From contig NZ_BAJR01000001.1 in assembly GCF_000613805.1 (NCBI RefSeq), positions 265,991 to 329,990 on the forward strand: a DNA stretch of 64,000 bases, read 5' to 3'. Position 1 is the first letter of the stretch, and every line of letters starts with the position of its first letter. A program made the position numbers and the translations under genes. A model generated the notes under the pieces. The model did no database searches. It was not told the origin of the DNA and saw only the letters and a program-made list of their open reading frames with translations. Below, piece by piece: positions 1-10,339 of this stretch. Source of the DNA: Phocaeicola paurosaccharolyticus JCM 15092 (lineage in GTDB: Bacteria; Bacteroidota; Bacteroidia; Bacteroidales; Bacteroidaceae).

Positions 1-1180
1 CTGCTTCTTGTTCTGCCACGAAACGGCTTACGCTCAATATCATTCCGATATATGCGCAGTTTATCAGCGTTGATGTACCACCTTTACTGATAAGAGGCAG
101 TGGTTGTCCTGTAACGGGGAATAGTCCCACAGCTACCATCATATTCAGTAGCGCCTGAGAAACCAATAGAAGGGCAATTCCCATAACGAGAAATGCCGGG
201 AATGATTTGTCACATTTTCTTGCAATTTTACCCGCTCGCATAAGTAACCATAGATAGAGAAGTACAATAAAGGCTCCTCCCACCAGCCCGAGTTCCTCAA
301 CAATGATAGCAAATATAAAGTCGGAGAATGCTTGTGAGAGGAAGTCTCTCTGTACACTATTACCAGGCATTTTTCCGACAACATTGCTTGATGCTATCGC
401 TATGTTGGCATGTGCAATCTGAGCATCTTTATCGATGTCATATTTAGCTGCAGGAACATCCTCTTTGTCATCGAAGAATCCTTTAATACGGCCTTGCCAT
501 GTCTCGACTCTATGCATTAGAGGTACCTTGCTTAACTTCTGTGTTGGTAGAGCCATTACTATAGAAACGAAGAGGGTAACCACGAAGAGAATGCCGAAGG
601 TAAGCTTCATAATCTGTCTCCATGGAACTCTTCCGATAATCATCATTAGGTAGACAACTCCGAAGAGAAGTGCTGCTGTAGATCCATTTTCAGGTGCTAT
701 GAGCACGAAAGCTATTCCCACTATTATCATAATGTATTTAAAAGCTTTCGGATTTGCACCATCCTCATCTTGTAGTTTAGAAAGAATAAAAGCTGTTGCT
801 ACTATTACTGCCATCTTTGCCAACTCCGAAGGTTGGAACTGTATTCCAAAAAATGTCATCCATCTTGCAGCTCCATTTATTCTGTCGCCTGTCAAAACAC
901 CCATTGCCATAACAAAGGCAAGAAGTATAGTAGAGATAGGGTAGAGAAAAAATGGAATCACACGGAACCATTTGCATGGAATGTTGTGTACAAAGATTAC
1001 AATGGCCACACCCACAAGCAAAATAACACTATGTTGTGTGATAGGTCCCCAGTGGTCGCCCGTCTTATATGTCAGAGTACTGGCAGCACTGAAAACCTCC
1101 GTAATAGATATAAGGCAAAGGAATAGGAATATAATCCAAATTACTTTATCACCTTTAAACAGATCTTTTATTAAATCCAT
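1..1180 (-). CDS. ftsW: Cell division protein FtsW (SEDS glycosyltransferase), 3' end cut by window edge
   Basis: A reading frame opens at the ATG complementary to 1178-1180 and stays open to the left edge, giving about 393 residues without a stop, so the C-terminus is missing. The product is a polytopic SEDS protein that polymerises lipid II at the septum together with FtsI. Visible family features are GDRINGAARW after the early membrane segments, PSELAK, APENGS, and near the end PLISKGGTS, which are FtsW/RodA signatures. It is the last gene visible of the minus-strand division cluster and starts 12 bp after murD ends. FtsW rather than RodA is inferred from the position in the cluster. Confidence 0.95.
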   Translation of the reverse strand, partial: MDLIKDLFKGDKVIWIIFLFLCLISITEVFSAASTLTYKTGDHWGPITQHSVILLVGVAIVIFVHNIPCKWFRVIPFFLYPISTILLAFVMAMGVLTGDRINGAARWMTFFGIQFQPSELAKMAVIVATAFILSKLQDEDGANPKAFKYIMIIVGIAFVLIAPENGSTAALLFGVVYLMMIIGRVPWRQIMKLTFGILFVVTLFVSIVMALPTQKLSKVPLMHRVETWQGRIKGFFDDKEDVPAAKYDIDKDAQIAHANIAIASSNVVGKMPGNSVQRDFLSQAFSDFIFAIIVEELGLVGGAFIVLLYLWLLMRAGKIARKCDKSFPAFLVMGIALLLVSQALLNMMVAVGLFPVTGQPLPLISKGGTSTLINCAYIGMILSVSRFVAEQEA

Positions 1181-1192
1181 TATATACTGAAA

Positions 1193-2527
1193 TTATAAAT
1201 TCCTTACACACTCCTTGAATTGTTCTCCTCTGTCTTCATAACTCTTGAAGAGATCAAAACTTGCGCAACAAGGACTAAGCAAAACTGTCTCGCCCTTTTT
1301 TGCCATATTGTATGCGGCATCTACTGCATCTTTCATGCTTCTTACATCGGCTATAGGAATCCCGTAACCATCGAAGAACTCATGTAACTTCTCATTGTGG
1401 AGTCCCATAAATATAAGTCCGCTACAATTCTCCTTAACTAGATCAGCAATCTCATTATAGTCATTTCCTTTATCTTTTCCTCCAAGAATAAGTACAGTCT
1501 TAGTAGTCATGCTCTTGAGTGCATACCAGCATGAATTTACATTTGTTGCCTTAGAGTCATTGATGTATTCTACACCTTTAACCTTGCATACCTTCTCCAA
1601 TCTGTGTTCTACACCTTCGAAATCGCTAAGTGCCTCACGTATACACTCTTTGCGTATACCTGCAATATCGGCAGATATCCCGGCAGCCATTGAGTTGAAA
1701 AGATTATGAGTGCCAGTAAGAGCTAAATCCTCCTGTTCCATGTTGAATGGTACAGGTTCCATAAAAAATACTTTATCCTGTTCTGTGTATGCAGCGACAC
1801 CGTTCTCCTTGTTCTCTGAGAAAGGATAGTGCTGTCCATGAATTCCATATTTGCTAAGTTCAGCTCTGATGATAGGGTCATCGTTCCAGAAAATGAATGC
1901 ATCTTCAGGAGTTTGGTTCTGAATTATTCTGAACTTTGAATCAACATAGTTCTGCATTTTGAAATCATAACGATCTAGATGATCAGGAGTGATATTCATC
2001 AATACAGCAATGTTTGCATGGAACTTGTACATATTATCCAACTGGAAGCTACTTAATTCAATGATATAGTAATCATGGTTGCTTTCTGCAACTTGTAGAG
2101 CAAGACTCTGACCAATATTTCCAGCAAGGCCTACGTTAAGACCCGCTTTCTTGAATATATGATATATCAAAGATGTAGTTGTTGTCTTACCATTACTACC
2201 AGTGATACATATCATCTTTGCATTTGTATATCTTCCGGCAAATTCAATTTCAGATATTATAGGAATTCCTTTAGACTGAATTTCCATTATCATAGGAGCA
2301 TTGTTAGGAATACCCGGACTCTTGATAACCTCATCTGCATTCAGTATCAGTTCTTTGGAGTGATGTCCCTCTTCCCACTCAATTCCTCTCTCGTTAAGCA
2401 TAGATTTGTAATTATCCTTAATAAGGGACATGTCGGAAACAAAGGTGTCAAAACCTTTCTTTTGAGCTAATATAGCAGCTCCAACGCCACTCTCACCTGC
2501 TCCTAATATGACAATTCTTTTACCCAT
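1193..2527 (-). CDS. murD: UDP-N-acetylmuramoylalanine--D-glutamate ligase MurD
   Basis: Cytoplasmic ATP-dependent ligase that adds D-Glu to UDP-MurNAc-L-Ala. The 444 residues match the family length. An N-terminal Rossmann-like UDP-binding domain begins MGKRIVILGAGESGVG, the ATP loop is ITGSNGKTTTTSL at about residue 110, and later Mur ligase motifs include NITPDHLDRY, EHRLE and NDSKATN. The gene lies between mraY and ftsW with gaps of 12-15 bp, so it is certainly co-transcribed with them. Confidence 0.97.
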   Translation of the reverse strand: MGKRIVILGAGESGVGAAILAQKKGFDTFVSDMSLIKDNYKSMLNERGIEWEEGHHSKELILNADEVIKSPGIPNNAPMIMEIQSKGIPIISEIEFAGRYTNAKMICITGSNGKTTTTSLIYHIFKKAGLNVGLAGNIGQSLALQVAESNHDYYIIELSSFQLDNMYKFHANIAVLMNITPDHLDRYDFKMQNYVDSKFRIIQNQTPEDAFIFWNDDPIIRAELSKYGIHGQHYPFSENKENGVAAYTEQDKVFFMEPVPFNMEQEDLALTGTHNLFNSMAAGISADIAGIRKECIREALSDFEGVEHRLEKVCKVKGVEYINDSKATNVNSCWYALKSMTTKTVLILGGKDKGNDYNEIADLVKENCSGLIFMGLHNEKLHEFFDGYGIPIADVRSMKDAVDAAYNMAKKGETVLLSPCCASFDLFKSYEDRGEQFKECVRNL

Positions 2528-2542
2528 AATGATATTTTTTTC

Positions 2543-3808
2543 TTATCTTATCTTTAATGTTATTATAGTAATGGCTGCAAGGACAATAGTTATAATCCAG
2601 AATCTCACAGTAATCTTAGATTCATGGAAAACATTATTTGGCCCTTTGAATATATAAGAGCAGTTAGGGTCCAACTGAGCCATTGTTGTTCTGAAATGGT
2701 CGTGTATAGGTGCTCTCTTAAAGACTCTTTGCAGATGCCCTTTTTTCTTTCCACTCTTAAAATATCTCACTTGAAGTATCACAGATAGATTCTCGATAAG
2801 GAATATACCACATAATATAGGTATTAGTAGTTCCTTATGGATTGTTATGGCGAATACAGCAATAATGCCGCCAATAGTCAAACTTCCTGTATCACCCATA
2901 AATACCTGTGCAGGAAATGCATTGTACCATAGAAATCCTATAAGAGCACCAATGAATGCACATATGAAAATTACCAACTCCTCACTGCCCGGTATATACA
3001 TTATATTAAGGTATCCTGCATATTCTATATGGCTCGAGACGTAAGCAAGGATACCAAGCGTAAGTCCGATAATTGCTGAGTTACCAGCCGCCATACCATC
3101 CATACCATCATTGAGATTAGCGCCGTTGGATACTGCTGTGACAACGAAAATTGTTACGAAGACAAATATAATCCATCCTACTGTCTGTGAATTCTCACCT
3201 AAGAAGCCAACGAAATCAGAGTAATCAAAGTTGTTATTCTTGAAGAATGGTATAGTAGTCTTTGTAGACTTTTCATTCAATGCTTTATGGACAATCTCTA
3301 TATTATCACCCTTCTTTACCTCAATATTTTCTCTTATAACCACTTTAGGGCTTAGATATAGTGTAAGGCCTACAATCAGACCTAATCCAACTTGTCCTAT
3401 GATTTTGAATTTGCCATGAAGTCCCTCTTTATCTTTTCTGAATACCTTAATATAGTCGTCGAGGAATCCTAATGTGCCCAACCATACTGTTGTGATAATC
3501 ATTAACATCATATATACATTACCCAATCTACCAAGAAGAAGGCATGGTATAAGTATTGCAACAATGATAATGATACCTCCCATTGTTGGAACTCCTACCT
3601 TGTTTACATTGAATGGGTCAATAGAGGCATCTCTCTGTGTTTCTGTTATCTGATGTCTCTTCAAAAGGCTTATGAAATATTGACCGAATATTGCAGATAT
3701 AAGTAATGACAATATAATTGCCATCAATGATCTGAATGAGACATATCCGAACATTCTAGCTCCTGGGAAGTCAAATCTTTCTAAATATTTAAATAGATAG
3801 TATAGCAT
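2543..3808 (-). CDS. mraY: Phospho-N-acetylmuramoyl-pentapeptide-transferase MraY
   Basis: Integral membrane enzyme that makes lipid I from UDP-MurNAc-pentapeptide and undecaprenyl phosphate. Catalytic motifs are present: FLDDYIKV, the NGANLNDGMDGMAAG loop and FMGDTGSL. At 421 residues it is about 60 longer than the Proteobacterial enzyme; the extra sequence is a polar loop at roughly residues 155-200 between membrane segments, and such insertions are usual in Bacteroidetes MraY. The C-terminal histidine cluster usually written HHH reads APIHDHFR here. It is flanked by murE and murD in the same direction. Confidence 0.96.
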   Translation of the reverse strand: MLYYLFKYLERFDFPGARMFGYVSFRSLMAIILSLLISAIFGQYFISLLKRHQITETQRDASIDPFNVNKVGVPTMGGIIIIVAILIPCLLLGRLGNVYMMLMIITTVWLGTLGFLDDYIKVFRKDKEGLHGKFKIIGQVGLGLIVGLTLYLSPKVVIRENIEVKKGDNIEIVHKALNEKSTKTTIPFFKNNNFDYSDFVGFLGENSQTVGWIIFVFVTIFVVTAVSNGANLNDGMDGMAAGNSAIIGLTLGILAYVSSHIEYAGYLNIMYIPGSEELVIFICAFIGALIGFLWYNAFPAQVFMGDTGSLTIGGIIAVFAITIHKELLIPILCGIFLIENLSVILQVRYFKSGKKKGHLQRVFKRAPIHDHFRTTMAQLDPNCSYIFKGPNNVFHESKITVRFWIITIVLAAITIITLKIR

Positions 3809-3819
3809 ATCATTATTTT

Positions 3820-5274
3820 TTATTCATTGTCAAAAACTTCCTTTAAAATCTCTTTGTCGTCGAAATGATGCTTAACACCTTTTATATCCTGGTAGTTTTC
3901 ATGTCCTTTTCCGGCAACTAAAATAACATCTCTATTTCCTGCGAGCATGCATGCAGTACGAATAGCTTCTTTTCTGTCTATTATGCATACCACCTTCTTC
4001 ATCTGCTCTTTATTAAGTCCGGCAACCATATCGTTTATGATATCTTGAGGCTCTTCAAATCGTGGATTATCTGAAGTGATTATAACCCTATCGCTCTGCT
4101 TCACTGCCTCTTGAGCCATGATAGGTCGTTTGCCTTTATCTCTGTTTCCTCCTGCTCCGACTACTGTAATTACCTCTCCTTTGCCTTGCAATACTTCGTG
4201 GATAGCATTGAGAACATTCTCAATAGCATCTGGAGTATGTGCGTAGTCAACAATTGCAGTATAACCCTTTGATGATCTTAATGAGTCGAATCGTCCTGCA
4301 ACAGGGCGCAAAGTGCTTAGAACCAACAAAACATCTTCTGGTTTCTTGCCAAGAAGACATGCTGCTCCATAGACTGCAAGGAGGTTGGATGCATTAAAGC
4401 GACCTATAAACCGAACATTCACCTCTATATTATTTATCTCCATAGACATTCCTTCGAATGTATCCTCAAGAACCTTCCCTTTGAAATCACTTATGCTTCG
4501 GATGGAGTAATCGGATACCTTTGCTTTTGTATTCTGGGTCATAACAAGACCATTTTTGTCATCAAGGTTTGTAAGTGCGAATGCGCTTTTTGGAAGATGG
4601 TCAAAGAATGCTTTCTTTGCTTTGAGGTAGTTCTCGAATGTCTTATGATAATCTAAGTGATCGCGTGTTATGTTTGTGAAAATGCCCCCGGCATATTTCA
4701 GTCCACCAATTCTTTTCTGAGAAATAGAGTGGGAGCTTACCTCCATAAAAACATATTTACATCCCTCATCAGCCATCTGTCCAAGTAGCTTGTTTAAAGT
4801 GATTGGATCGGGAGTGGTATGTTCTGTAGGTACAGGTTTATCATCAATATAGTTGCATACTGTAGAGATAAGTCCAACCTTGTATCCGAATTTGCGGAAC
4901 ATATCATATAATAAGGTAGCTATTGTAGTCTTTCCGTTAGTTCCGGTAACTCCGACGAGTTCAACCTTGCTTGTAGGATCTCCATAGAAATTTGTGGCAA
5001 CCTGTCCCACGATATCTTCTGTATCTACTACTTTAATGTAGCATATATCTTCTTTCAGATTCTCTGGCAAATCTTGGCATATTACCACCTTGGTACCCTT
5101 TTCTATAGCTTTCTCTATATATTCGTGTCCATCTGCTTGCGTACCTTTTATAGCAATGAAGATGTGTCCCTCCTCAATTAACCTGGAGTCAATGTTTACT
5201 CCTTTAATATCACAGTTCAAGTTCCCATGAACTTCTACTGTCTTTACTCCTTTAATTATATCTCCTAGTTTCAT
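3820..5274 (-). CDS. murE: UDP-MurNAc-tripeptide synthetase MurE, meso-DAP type
   Basis: Cytoplasmic Mur ligase adding the third stem-peptide residue. The 484 residues contain the ATP loop [14 protein letters not shown] at about residue 108, [10 protein letters not shown], and SDNPRFEEP near residue 405. DNPR is the motif known to recognise meso-diaminopimelate rather than lysine, which fits the diaminopimelate dehydrogenase encoded at 59576 in this window. Gaps of about 11 bp to ftsI and mraY indicate one transcript. Confidence 0.96.
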   Translation of the reverse strand: MKLGDIIKGVKTVEVHGNLNCDIKGVNIDSRLIEEGHIFIAIKGTQADGHEYIEKAIEKGTKVVICQDLPENLKEDICYIKVVDTEDIVGQVATNFYGDPTSKVELVGVTGTNGKTTIATLLYDMFRKFGYKVGLISTVCNYIDDKPVPTEHTTPDPITLNKLLGQMADEGCKYVFMEVSSHSISQKRIGGLKYAGGIFTNITRDHLDYHKTFENYLKAKKAFFDHLPKSAFALTNLDDKNGLVMTQNTKAKVSDYSIRSISDFKGKVLEDTFEGMSMEINNIEVNVRFIGRFNASNLLAVYGAACLLGKKPEDVLLVLSTLRPVAGRFDSLRSSKGYTAIVDYAHTPDAIENVLNAIHEVLQGKGEVITVVGAGGNRDKGKRPIMAQEAVKQSDRVIITSDNPRFEEPQDIINDMVAGLNKEQMKKVVCIIDRKEAIRTACMLAGNRDVILVAGKGHENYQDIKGVKHHFDDKEILKEVFDNE

Positions 5275-5285
5275 GTTGTAAAACT

Positions 5286-7412
5286 TTATTTTAAAATTAA
5301 ATGTATCGCTTCACCCCTGACTACACGCTTTCCTGCAGCCAAACTTTGTGATTCGACTTTTCCTACTCCACCAACTCTTGCCTTTAACCCTAAACTCTCT
5401 AGTAGATAAACAGCATCTTTAGCTCCCATACCTTTTACATTAGGAACTATTCTGTTGTTTCCCTTATATCTTTTTAGTACTATTTTGTTATTCTGTGCAG
5501 CAGGCACACCCCAAATAGGACTATTTAAATTTGTGTTGTCAGGAATTCCAACGGTAGAAATATTTATATTATTAAGTACGTAATGTGCTGCAGCGATATC
5601 GCCACATTTTACGTCAGGGATAAGTATACTTGCAGAATCTTTTGCTTCTGACAGGTTTTTAGCAAGATGTTTTGCAAAAACTCTTTCAGCAATTTCACTG
5701 AACACTTTACCTGCCATAAGACCACCTGATGCAGGTAGTCCAGGTTTTTGGATAGCTACTATACAGCTGTATTTAGGATCTTCTGAAGGGAAATATCCAC
5801 AGAAACTTACTAAGTATCGTCTTCCTCCACCCATATATCCCTCTTTACCTTGAGAGACTTGTGCTGTTCCTGTCTTTCCAGATACATGGAACTGTTTAGA
5901 ACCTGCTCTTTTTCCCAGACCTTCGCTTACCACCTTTTCAAGGATAGTCTGAATCTGTGATAATGTTCTCTTAGATGCGATCGCTGGATTTAAAACTTCA
6001 GTAGGAACTTCTTTTATAACTTCATCACCTCTGGTAATAGCTCTTACGAACTTTGGTTTTACCATAACTCCTCCATTAGCTATAGCGTTATAGAATGCAA
6101 GTGTGTTAATAGGAGGTACTTGTGTTTCATATCCTATTGACATCCATGCAAGTGCAGTCTTTGACCAATTGTTCTTGTTAGGCATTCTAATATGAGGGTT
6201 ACCTGAACCGGGTATATCAAGATTTAGTGGGGTTGCAATGCCAAGTTTATATAGTCCTTCTACAAATTTAGTCGGATTGTTATGATAGTTCTCATCAATA
6301 AGTCTAGATACTCCGATATTTGATGATACCATAAGAGACTTGGTTGTTGTAAGAACACCATATCCACCCTTATGCCAGTTATGGTCTTTCATAGGACGGC
6401 CATGCATGTTGTATACACCATTACCTGTATCTACAGTCTGGTCAGGAGTAATCTTACCATCTTCGAGAGCTACCATGATAGATGCTGTTTTAAAAGTAGA
6501 ACCAGGTTCCATCATATCTGCTACTGCGTTGTTCTTTAGCTCTCTATATACGCCGTCGTTGCACTTGGTCATATTAACTATGGCCTTTACCTCTCCAGTC
6601 TTAACTTCCATAAGCACAGCTACACCTACAGTGGCATTAATCTCGTTAAGTTCATCTATAAGTGCTTTCTCTGCTATATCCTGCATTCCAACATCAATGG
6701 TTGTTATAATGTCGTAGCCGTCAACAGGAGGGAGGTCAACAATATTGAGATATTTGTTCATCACCTTTTGGCGGTGAGTGATTCCGGGGACACCTTTTAA
6801 TATTGAATCATATGATAATTCAAGTCCGTTCTTTGCACCAAGTTCAATCTCTGAGTACATATCTCCAAGCGTTCTTTTAGCCAATGAACCAAATGGTTTT
6901 TTTCTCTGGTTAAAAGCCTGCTCATGGAAGCCGCCCTTGAATTTGCTTAGTTTAAATACAGGTAGTTGTTTTACCTCTTTATATTCAATATATGATATGC
7001 GATTTGGGTATAGAAGGTAGTTCCTACTCCTTTTTCTTCTGCCCTTCATTATGTGAGCTCGGAAATCGGCAATACTTTTATCCGGGAATATCTGATTCAG
7101 ACCAATGCATATTGAGTCCATATTTGCTCTGAGGAGACTGTCTTTATAATCACCTCCGGCAAGGAAGTCCATATATATCTTGTACTCCGGCAAACTACTT
7201 GCCATGAGCTGACCGTCTGAAGAGAGGATATTGCCTCTGTTAGGGTTAACTTCTACGTTCTCTTTGACGAATCTATCTGCAACATCCTGCCAATATTGTT
7301 TCTCGGCAAACATTATGATTCCTGCTTTAACAACAATAGCAAGACCTACCAGCCCCATGATTAGCATGATGAAGGTATACCTGATCATTATATTGCTCTT
7401 CTTTGGAATCAT
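5286..7412 (-). CDS. ftsI: Septal penicillin-binding transpeptidase FtsI (PBP3-type) with C-terminal PASTA domains
   Basis: Membrane-anchored class B PBP that cross-links septal peptidoglycan. The 708-residue protein has one N-terminal membrane segment (about residues 10-30), a dimerisation domain, and a transpeptidase domain with all three active-site motifs: STFK after MEPG, SSN in MVSSNIGVS, and KTGT in VSGKTGTAQ. Two PASTA-like repeats follow, beginning near [15 protein letters not shown] and [15 protein letters not shown]. Its start overlaps the end of ftsL by 4 bp, implying translational coupling. FtsI rather than an elongation PBP2 is inferred from the cluster position. Confidence 0.95.
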   Translation of the reverse strand: MIPKKSNIMIRYTFIMLIMGLVGLAIVVKAGIIMFAEKQYWQDVADRFVKENVEVNPNRGNILSSDGQLMASSLPEYKIYMDFLAGGDYKDSLLRANMDSICIGLNQIFPDKSIADFRAHIMKGRRKRSRNYLLYPNRISYIEYKEVKQLPVFKLSKFKGGFHEQAFNQRKKPFGSLAKRTLGDMYSEIELGAKNGLELSYDSILKGVPGITHRQKVMNKYLNIVDLPPVDGYDIITTIDVGMQDIAEKALIDELNEINATVGVAVLMEVKTGEVKAIVNMTKCNDGVYRELKNNAVADMMEPGSTFKTASIMVALEDGKITPDQTVDTGNGVYNMHGRPMKDHNWHKGGYGVLTTTKSLMVSSNIGVSRLIDENYHNNPTKFVEGLYKLGIATPLNLDIPGSGNPHIRMPNKNNWSKTALAWMSIGYETQVPPINTLAFYNAIANGGVMVKPKFVRAITRGDEVIKEVPTEVLNPAIASKRTLSQIQTILEKVVSEGLGKRAGSKQFHVSGKTGTAQVSQGKEGYMGGGRRYLVSFCGYFPSEDPKYSCIVAIQKPGLPASGGLMAGKVFSEIAERVFAKHLAKNLSEAKDSASILIPDVKCGDIAAAHYVLNNINISTVGIPDNTNLNSPIWGVPAAQNNKIVLKRYKGNNRIVPNVKGMGAKDAVYLLESLGLKARVGGVGKVESQSLAAGKRVVRGEAIHLILK

Positions 7413-7783
7413 TTCTCGTCAATAACAATTAAATATGGTCTGTTTGTTGCTGTCTGCAACTCACTTCCCTGTGTTGAAATATATTCTTCTATCTTAGATT
7501 GTCTACTTTTCTCCATGAGTTCTGATGATCTAGTCAATGCATCGTATTTTACATCATCCAACTCTTTCTTCAATCTGTCTATTTCAATTAACTCTTGCTG
7601 GCTGCTATATCGGTTGTCAATATATAAAACAGTAAGAATCATTATAAGTATAAGCAAGCGCGTCTGTCTCTTAAAAAAGTCATTAGCAAGTATATCACCT
7701 CCCAAGATGCTCCTTATAGACATCTTTTTTGAAGTGTTCTCACTTTTATTGCTCTCTTTTTTGTCAATAACGGGCTCTTCCAT
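7409..7783 (-). CDS. ftsL: FtsL-like cell division protein
   Basis: A 124-residue bitopic protein with a polar N-terminus rich in Lys and Ser, one membrane segment at about residues 42-57 (LLILIMILTVLYI), then a short coiled-coil-like stretch (ELIEIDRLKKELDDVKYDA). FtsL sequences diverge strongly, so the call rests on size, topology and the position between rsmH and ftsI, which is where ftsL sits in dcw clusters. It would act in the divisome with FtsB/FtsQ-type partners. Confidence 0.85.
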   Translation of the reverse strand: MEEPVIDKKESNKSENTSKKMSIRSILGGDILANDFFKRQTRLLILIMILTVLYIDNRYSSQQELIEIDRLKKELDDVKYDALTRSSELMEKSRQSKIEEYISTQGSELQTATNRPYLIVIDEK

Positions 7784-7795
7784 AACACAATTTAT

Positions 7796-8710
7796 TTACT
7801 TTTTCTCTGCAATTCTAAGTTTAGCACTTCTAGATCGTGGGTTTCTCTCTATCTCCTCAGGGGTAGGAGTGATCACCTTATTGTTGATAAGTTTAAACGG
7901 AGATTGTATGTTTCCAAAAAAATCCTGCTCAATCTTACCTTCAAAATTTCCTGATTTTATAAAGTTCTTTACTATTCTGTCTTCTAAAGAGTGATAAGTT
8001 ATTACAGAAAGTCTTCCACCAGGCCTTAGGTATTCAGCAGCTGAGTATAGCATCTCTTTTAGTGCTTCCATCTCTTGGTTTACCTCTATACGCAATGCCT
8101 GAAACACTTTTGCCATCTCTTTTTTCTCTCTGTCTCTACCAAATAGAGGCTGGACTATATTAATAAAGTCTGATGTATTTTTTATCGAAGTTGTAGCTCT
8201 TGATTTAACAATCACAGAAGCTAATTTTCGGCTGTTTTTGAGTTCTCCATATAGATAGAGAATTGAGGCCAACTGTTCCTCCTCGTATGTGTTAAGGATA
8301 TCGGCAGCCGTCATGCTTGCTTTTTGGTTCATTCTCATATCAAGTTTTCCGTCAAATCTAAATGAAAAACCCCTCTCAGAATCATCAAAGTGGTGTGATG
8401 ATACACCTAAGTCAGCAAGAAGTCCGTCTATCTCATCAATGCCGTGGTATCTTAAGAAATTGGCAAGGTATCTGAAGTTACTTCTTACGAAAGTAAATCT
8501 ATTGTCGTCAACGATATTTCTTTCTGCATCTTGGTCCTGGTCGAATCCCAATAAACGTCCATCGTCTCCAAGACGTCGCAATATTTCTTTAGAGTGTCCG
8601 CCGCCACCAAAAGTGACGTCAACGAAAACTTTTCCATTTTCTAAGTTTAGGCCGTCGATACTCTCATTCAAAAGTACCGGGATGTGATATGTAATGTTCT
8701 CGTCACTCAT
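7796..8710 (-). CDS. rsmH: 16S rRNA (cytosine(1402)-N4)-methyltransferase RsmH
   Basis: SAM-dependent methyltransferase (MraW) that modifies C1402 in the ribosomal P site. The 304 residues carry the SAM-binding loop FVDVTFGGGGHSKEIL, the GLLADLGVSSHHFD motif, the ERGFSFR segment and VITYHSLEDRIVK. It starts 2 bp after mraZ ends and is followed by ftsL, the standard dcw arrangement. Confidence 0.97.
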   Translation of the reverse strand: MSDENITYHIPVLLNESIDGLNLENGKVFVDVTFGGGGHSKEILRRLGDDGRLLGFDQDQDAERNIVDDNRFTFVRSNFRYLANFLRYHGIDEIDGLLADLGVSSHHFDDSERGFSFRFDGKLDMRMNQKASMTAADILNTYEEEQLASILYLYGELKNSRKLASVIVKSRATTSIKNTSDFINIVQPLFGRDREKKEMAKVFQALRIEVNQEMEALKEMLYSAAEYLRPGGRLSVITYHSLEDRIVKNFIKSGNFEGKIEQDFFGNIQSPFKLINNKVITPTPEEIERNPRSRSAKLRIAEKK

Positions 8711-8712
8711 TC

Positions 8713-9174
8713 TTACTCTTCTGCTTTTTTATTGTTATCCATCATCTTCTGCAATTCCAAACTAAATTCTTCAGGGTTCATGAATGGCTGCTCGCACAAC
8801 TCTGTTGCCCAAATCTCAATAGTATTGTCCACACCAATGACTTTTACCTCCTGATTGATGTGGGCTAACTTAATATATCTTTTTGGTAATAGAAAACGTC
8901 CGTTGCTGTCGAGTGAAACAATCTCAACATCTGAAACGAACTGACGGAATATCATTTGATCTTTAGGGTTCCACTTGTTCAGTCGGCTTCTTAACTCGTT
9001 GAGTTCTTCATTCCACGTACTCTCAGGACACAATACGAGACAGTCTTGGAAAATGTCTTTTCTAAGAATAAGATATTCTTCAGAGGCATTTTGAAGCTGT
9101 TTTCTGAAAATTGATGGAAGAAACAGTCTTCCTTTTATGTCAATTTTCATCTCAATATTCCCTAAGAATCGCAT
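8713..9174 (-). CDS. mraZ: Transcriptional regulator MraZ
   Basis: First gene of the division/cell wall cluster. The 153-residue protein begins MRFLGNIEMKIDIKGRLFLP and contains two SpoVT/AbrB-like MraZ domains; DxKGR in the first half and DSNGRFLLPKRY in the second are the paired signature. MraZ proteins oligomerise and bind direct repeats in their own promoter. Two TGGGG repeats at 10-bp period lie in the promoter here (9221-9235), so autoregulation is likely. Confidence 0.96.
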   Translation of the reverse strand: MRFLGNIEMKIDIKGRLFLPSIFRKQLQNASEEYLILRKDIFQDCLVLCPESTWNEELNELRSRLNKWNPKDQMIFRQFVSDVEIVSLDSNGRFLLPKRYIKLAHINQEVKVIGVDNTIEIWATELCEQPFMNPEEFSLELQKMMDNNKKAEE

Positions 9175-9205
9175 GTATTACACCTTATTAATATAAAACT
9201 TGATG

Positions 9206-9239
9206 TAAAAGTACACAATTCCCCACAATTCCCCACAAA
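9206..9239 (-). promoter_or_regulatory. dcw cluster promoter with embedded MraZ boxes
   Basis: On the minus strand a -33 element TTTG (9239-9236) and a -7 element TACTTTTA (9213-9206) are separated by 22 bp, within the Bacteroidetes range. The spacer holds two TGGGG repeats (complement of 9221-9225 and 9231-9235) separated by AATTG, followed by a degenerate third unit TGTAC. TGGGN with 5-bp gaps is the repeat bound by E. coli MraZ. The placement suggests repression by promoter occlusion. Confidence 0.75.
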
Positions 9240-9477
9240 TTATATAAGAAAATAATAAAAAAATTATCAACAGGTTTTTGCCTCTATTTACTAACCTCTT
9301 TCGAGGGCATATAAAGTGAGCTATTTTTAACCGATAATGCTTTTTGTTACTCTTGTTTTATGATGCTAAATGAAACATTATGTGAAATAAATGGTTAATA
9401 ACCTTATAAATGTTGGTTTTTTATATCATTAATCATCATTTTTTTTACTCAGAATATCAATTTTTAAAAAGATAAGT

Positions 9478-9485
9478 TATTTTTG
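9478..9485 (+). promoter_or_regulatory. -7 element of glsA promoter
   Basis: TATTTTTG followed by CATA matches TAnnTTTG and ends 14 bp before the first possible glsA start. The 9175-9499 spacer is the divergent control region for mraZ and glsA; apart from these two promoters and AT-rich sequence nothing else is evident in it. Confidence 0.6.
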
Positions 9486-9499
9486 CATACACAAAGTTT

Positions 9500-10324
9500 A
9501 TGATGATGAAAGAGGAATCTATCTTTTTGATCAATATTGATAAAATAATTGAAGAAAAAGCTGGTAAAAAAGCTAAATATGTACCCGGACTTTTAAGACG
9601 TTATTTAAAGCGTATAGTTCATCAGGATGAGTTGAATGAATTTCTGATTGAATCGAAAGATAAAGTTGGTGTTGATTTTCTTGAGGCTTGCATGGGCTTC
9701 TTGGATGTGAAGGTAGATGTTTTTGGTAAAGAGAACCTTCCTAAAGAGGGGTGCTTTACTTTTGTAAGCAATCATCCACTTGGTGGTGTTGACGGAGTCG
9801 CATTAGGATATATATTGGGTTCTTATTATGATGGAAATGTTAGATATTTAGTAAATGACCTTTTGATGAACCTACATGGATTGGCACCATTGTGCATTCC
9901 TATCAATAAGACCGGAAAACAATCTAAAGACTTTCCTAAAATAGTAGAACAGGGCTTCAGCTCGCCTAATAACATAATAATGTTCCCAGCTGGAATTTGT
10001 TCAAGAAGGCATAACGGAATTATTAAAGATATTGATTGGAAGAAGACTTTTGTAACAAAAAGTGTAGAGACAAGACGTGATGTTGTTCCGTTGCATTTTG
10101 AAGGACAAAATTCTAATTGGTTTTATAATTTGGCAAACATATGCGATAATCTAGGTTTGAAGATTAATGTCGCTATGCTTTACCTTGCTGATGAAATGAT
10201 GAAAAATAGGCATCAGACATTTAAGTTGACCATAGGTAAGACAATTCCTTGGGAGACTTTTGATAAGAGCAAAACACCGCACGACTGGGCACAATATGTA
10301 AAAGATATTGTCTACAAACTATAA
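9500..10324 (+). CDS. glsA: Lysophospholipid acyltransferase-family O-acyltransferase, glycine lipid synthesis GlsA
   Basis: A 274-residue PlsC-like protein. The acyltransferase site is SNHPLGGVDG at about residues 90-99 (His92, Asp98), a variant of the usual H-x4-D, and FPAGICSRR near residue 170 corresponds to the phosphate/acyl-acceptor motif. In Bacteroides thetaiotaomicron adjacent glsB and glsA genes make glycine lipids, GlsB N-acylating glycine and GlsA adding the second acyl chain by O-acylation. Adjacency to the GlsB-like gene 15 bp downstream supports the same role. Three consecutive ATGs leave the exact start open. Confidence 0.85.
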   Translation: MMMKEESIFLINIDKIIEEKAGKKAKYVPGLLRRYLKRIVHQDELNEFLIESKDKVGVDFLEACMGFLDVKVDVFGKENLPKEGCFTFVSNHPLGGVDGVALGYILGSYYDGNVRYLVNDLLMNLHGLAPLCIPINKTGKQSKDFPKIVEQGFSSPNNIIMFPAGICSRRHNGIIKDIDWKKTFVTKSVETRRDVVPLHFEGQNSNWFYNLANICDNLGLKINVAMLYLADEMMKNRHQTFKLTIGKTIPWETFDKSKTPHDWAQYVKDIVYKL

Positions 10325-10339
10325 AGGCAGAAGATATTA

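Noticed and set aside
7515..7994. 159-codon plus-strand frame across ftsL and rsmH
   Set aside because: Antisense shadow of two well-supported genes; no independent evidence.
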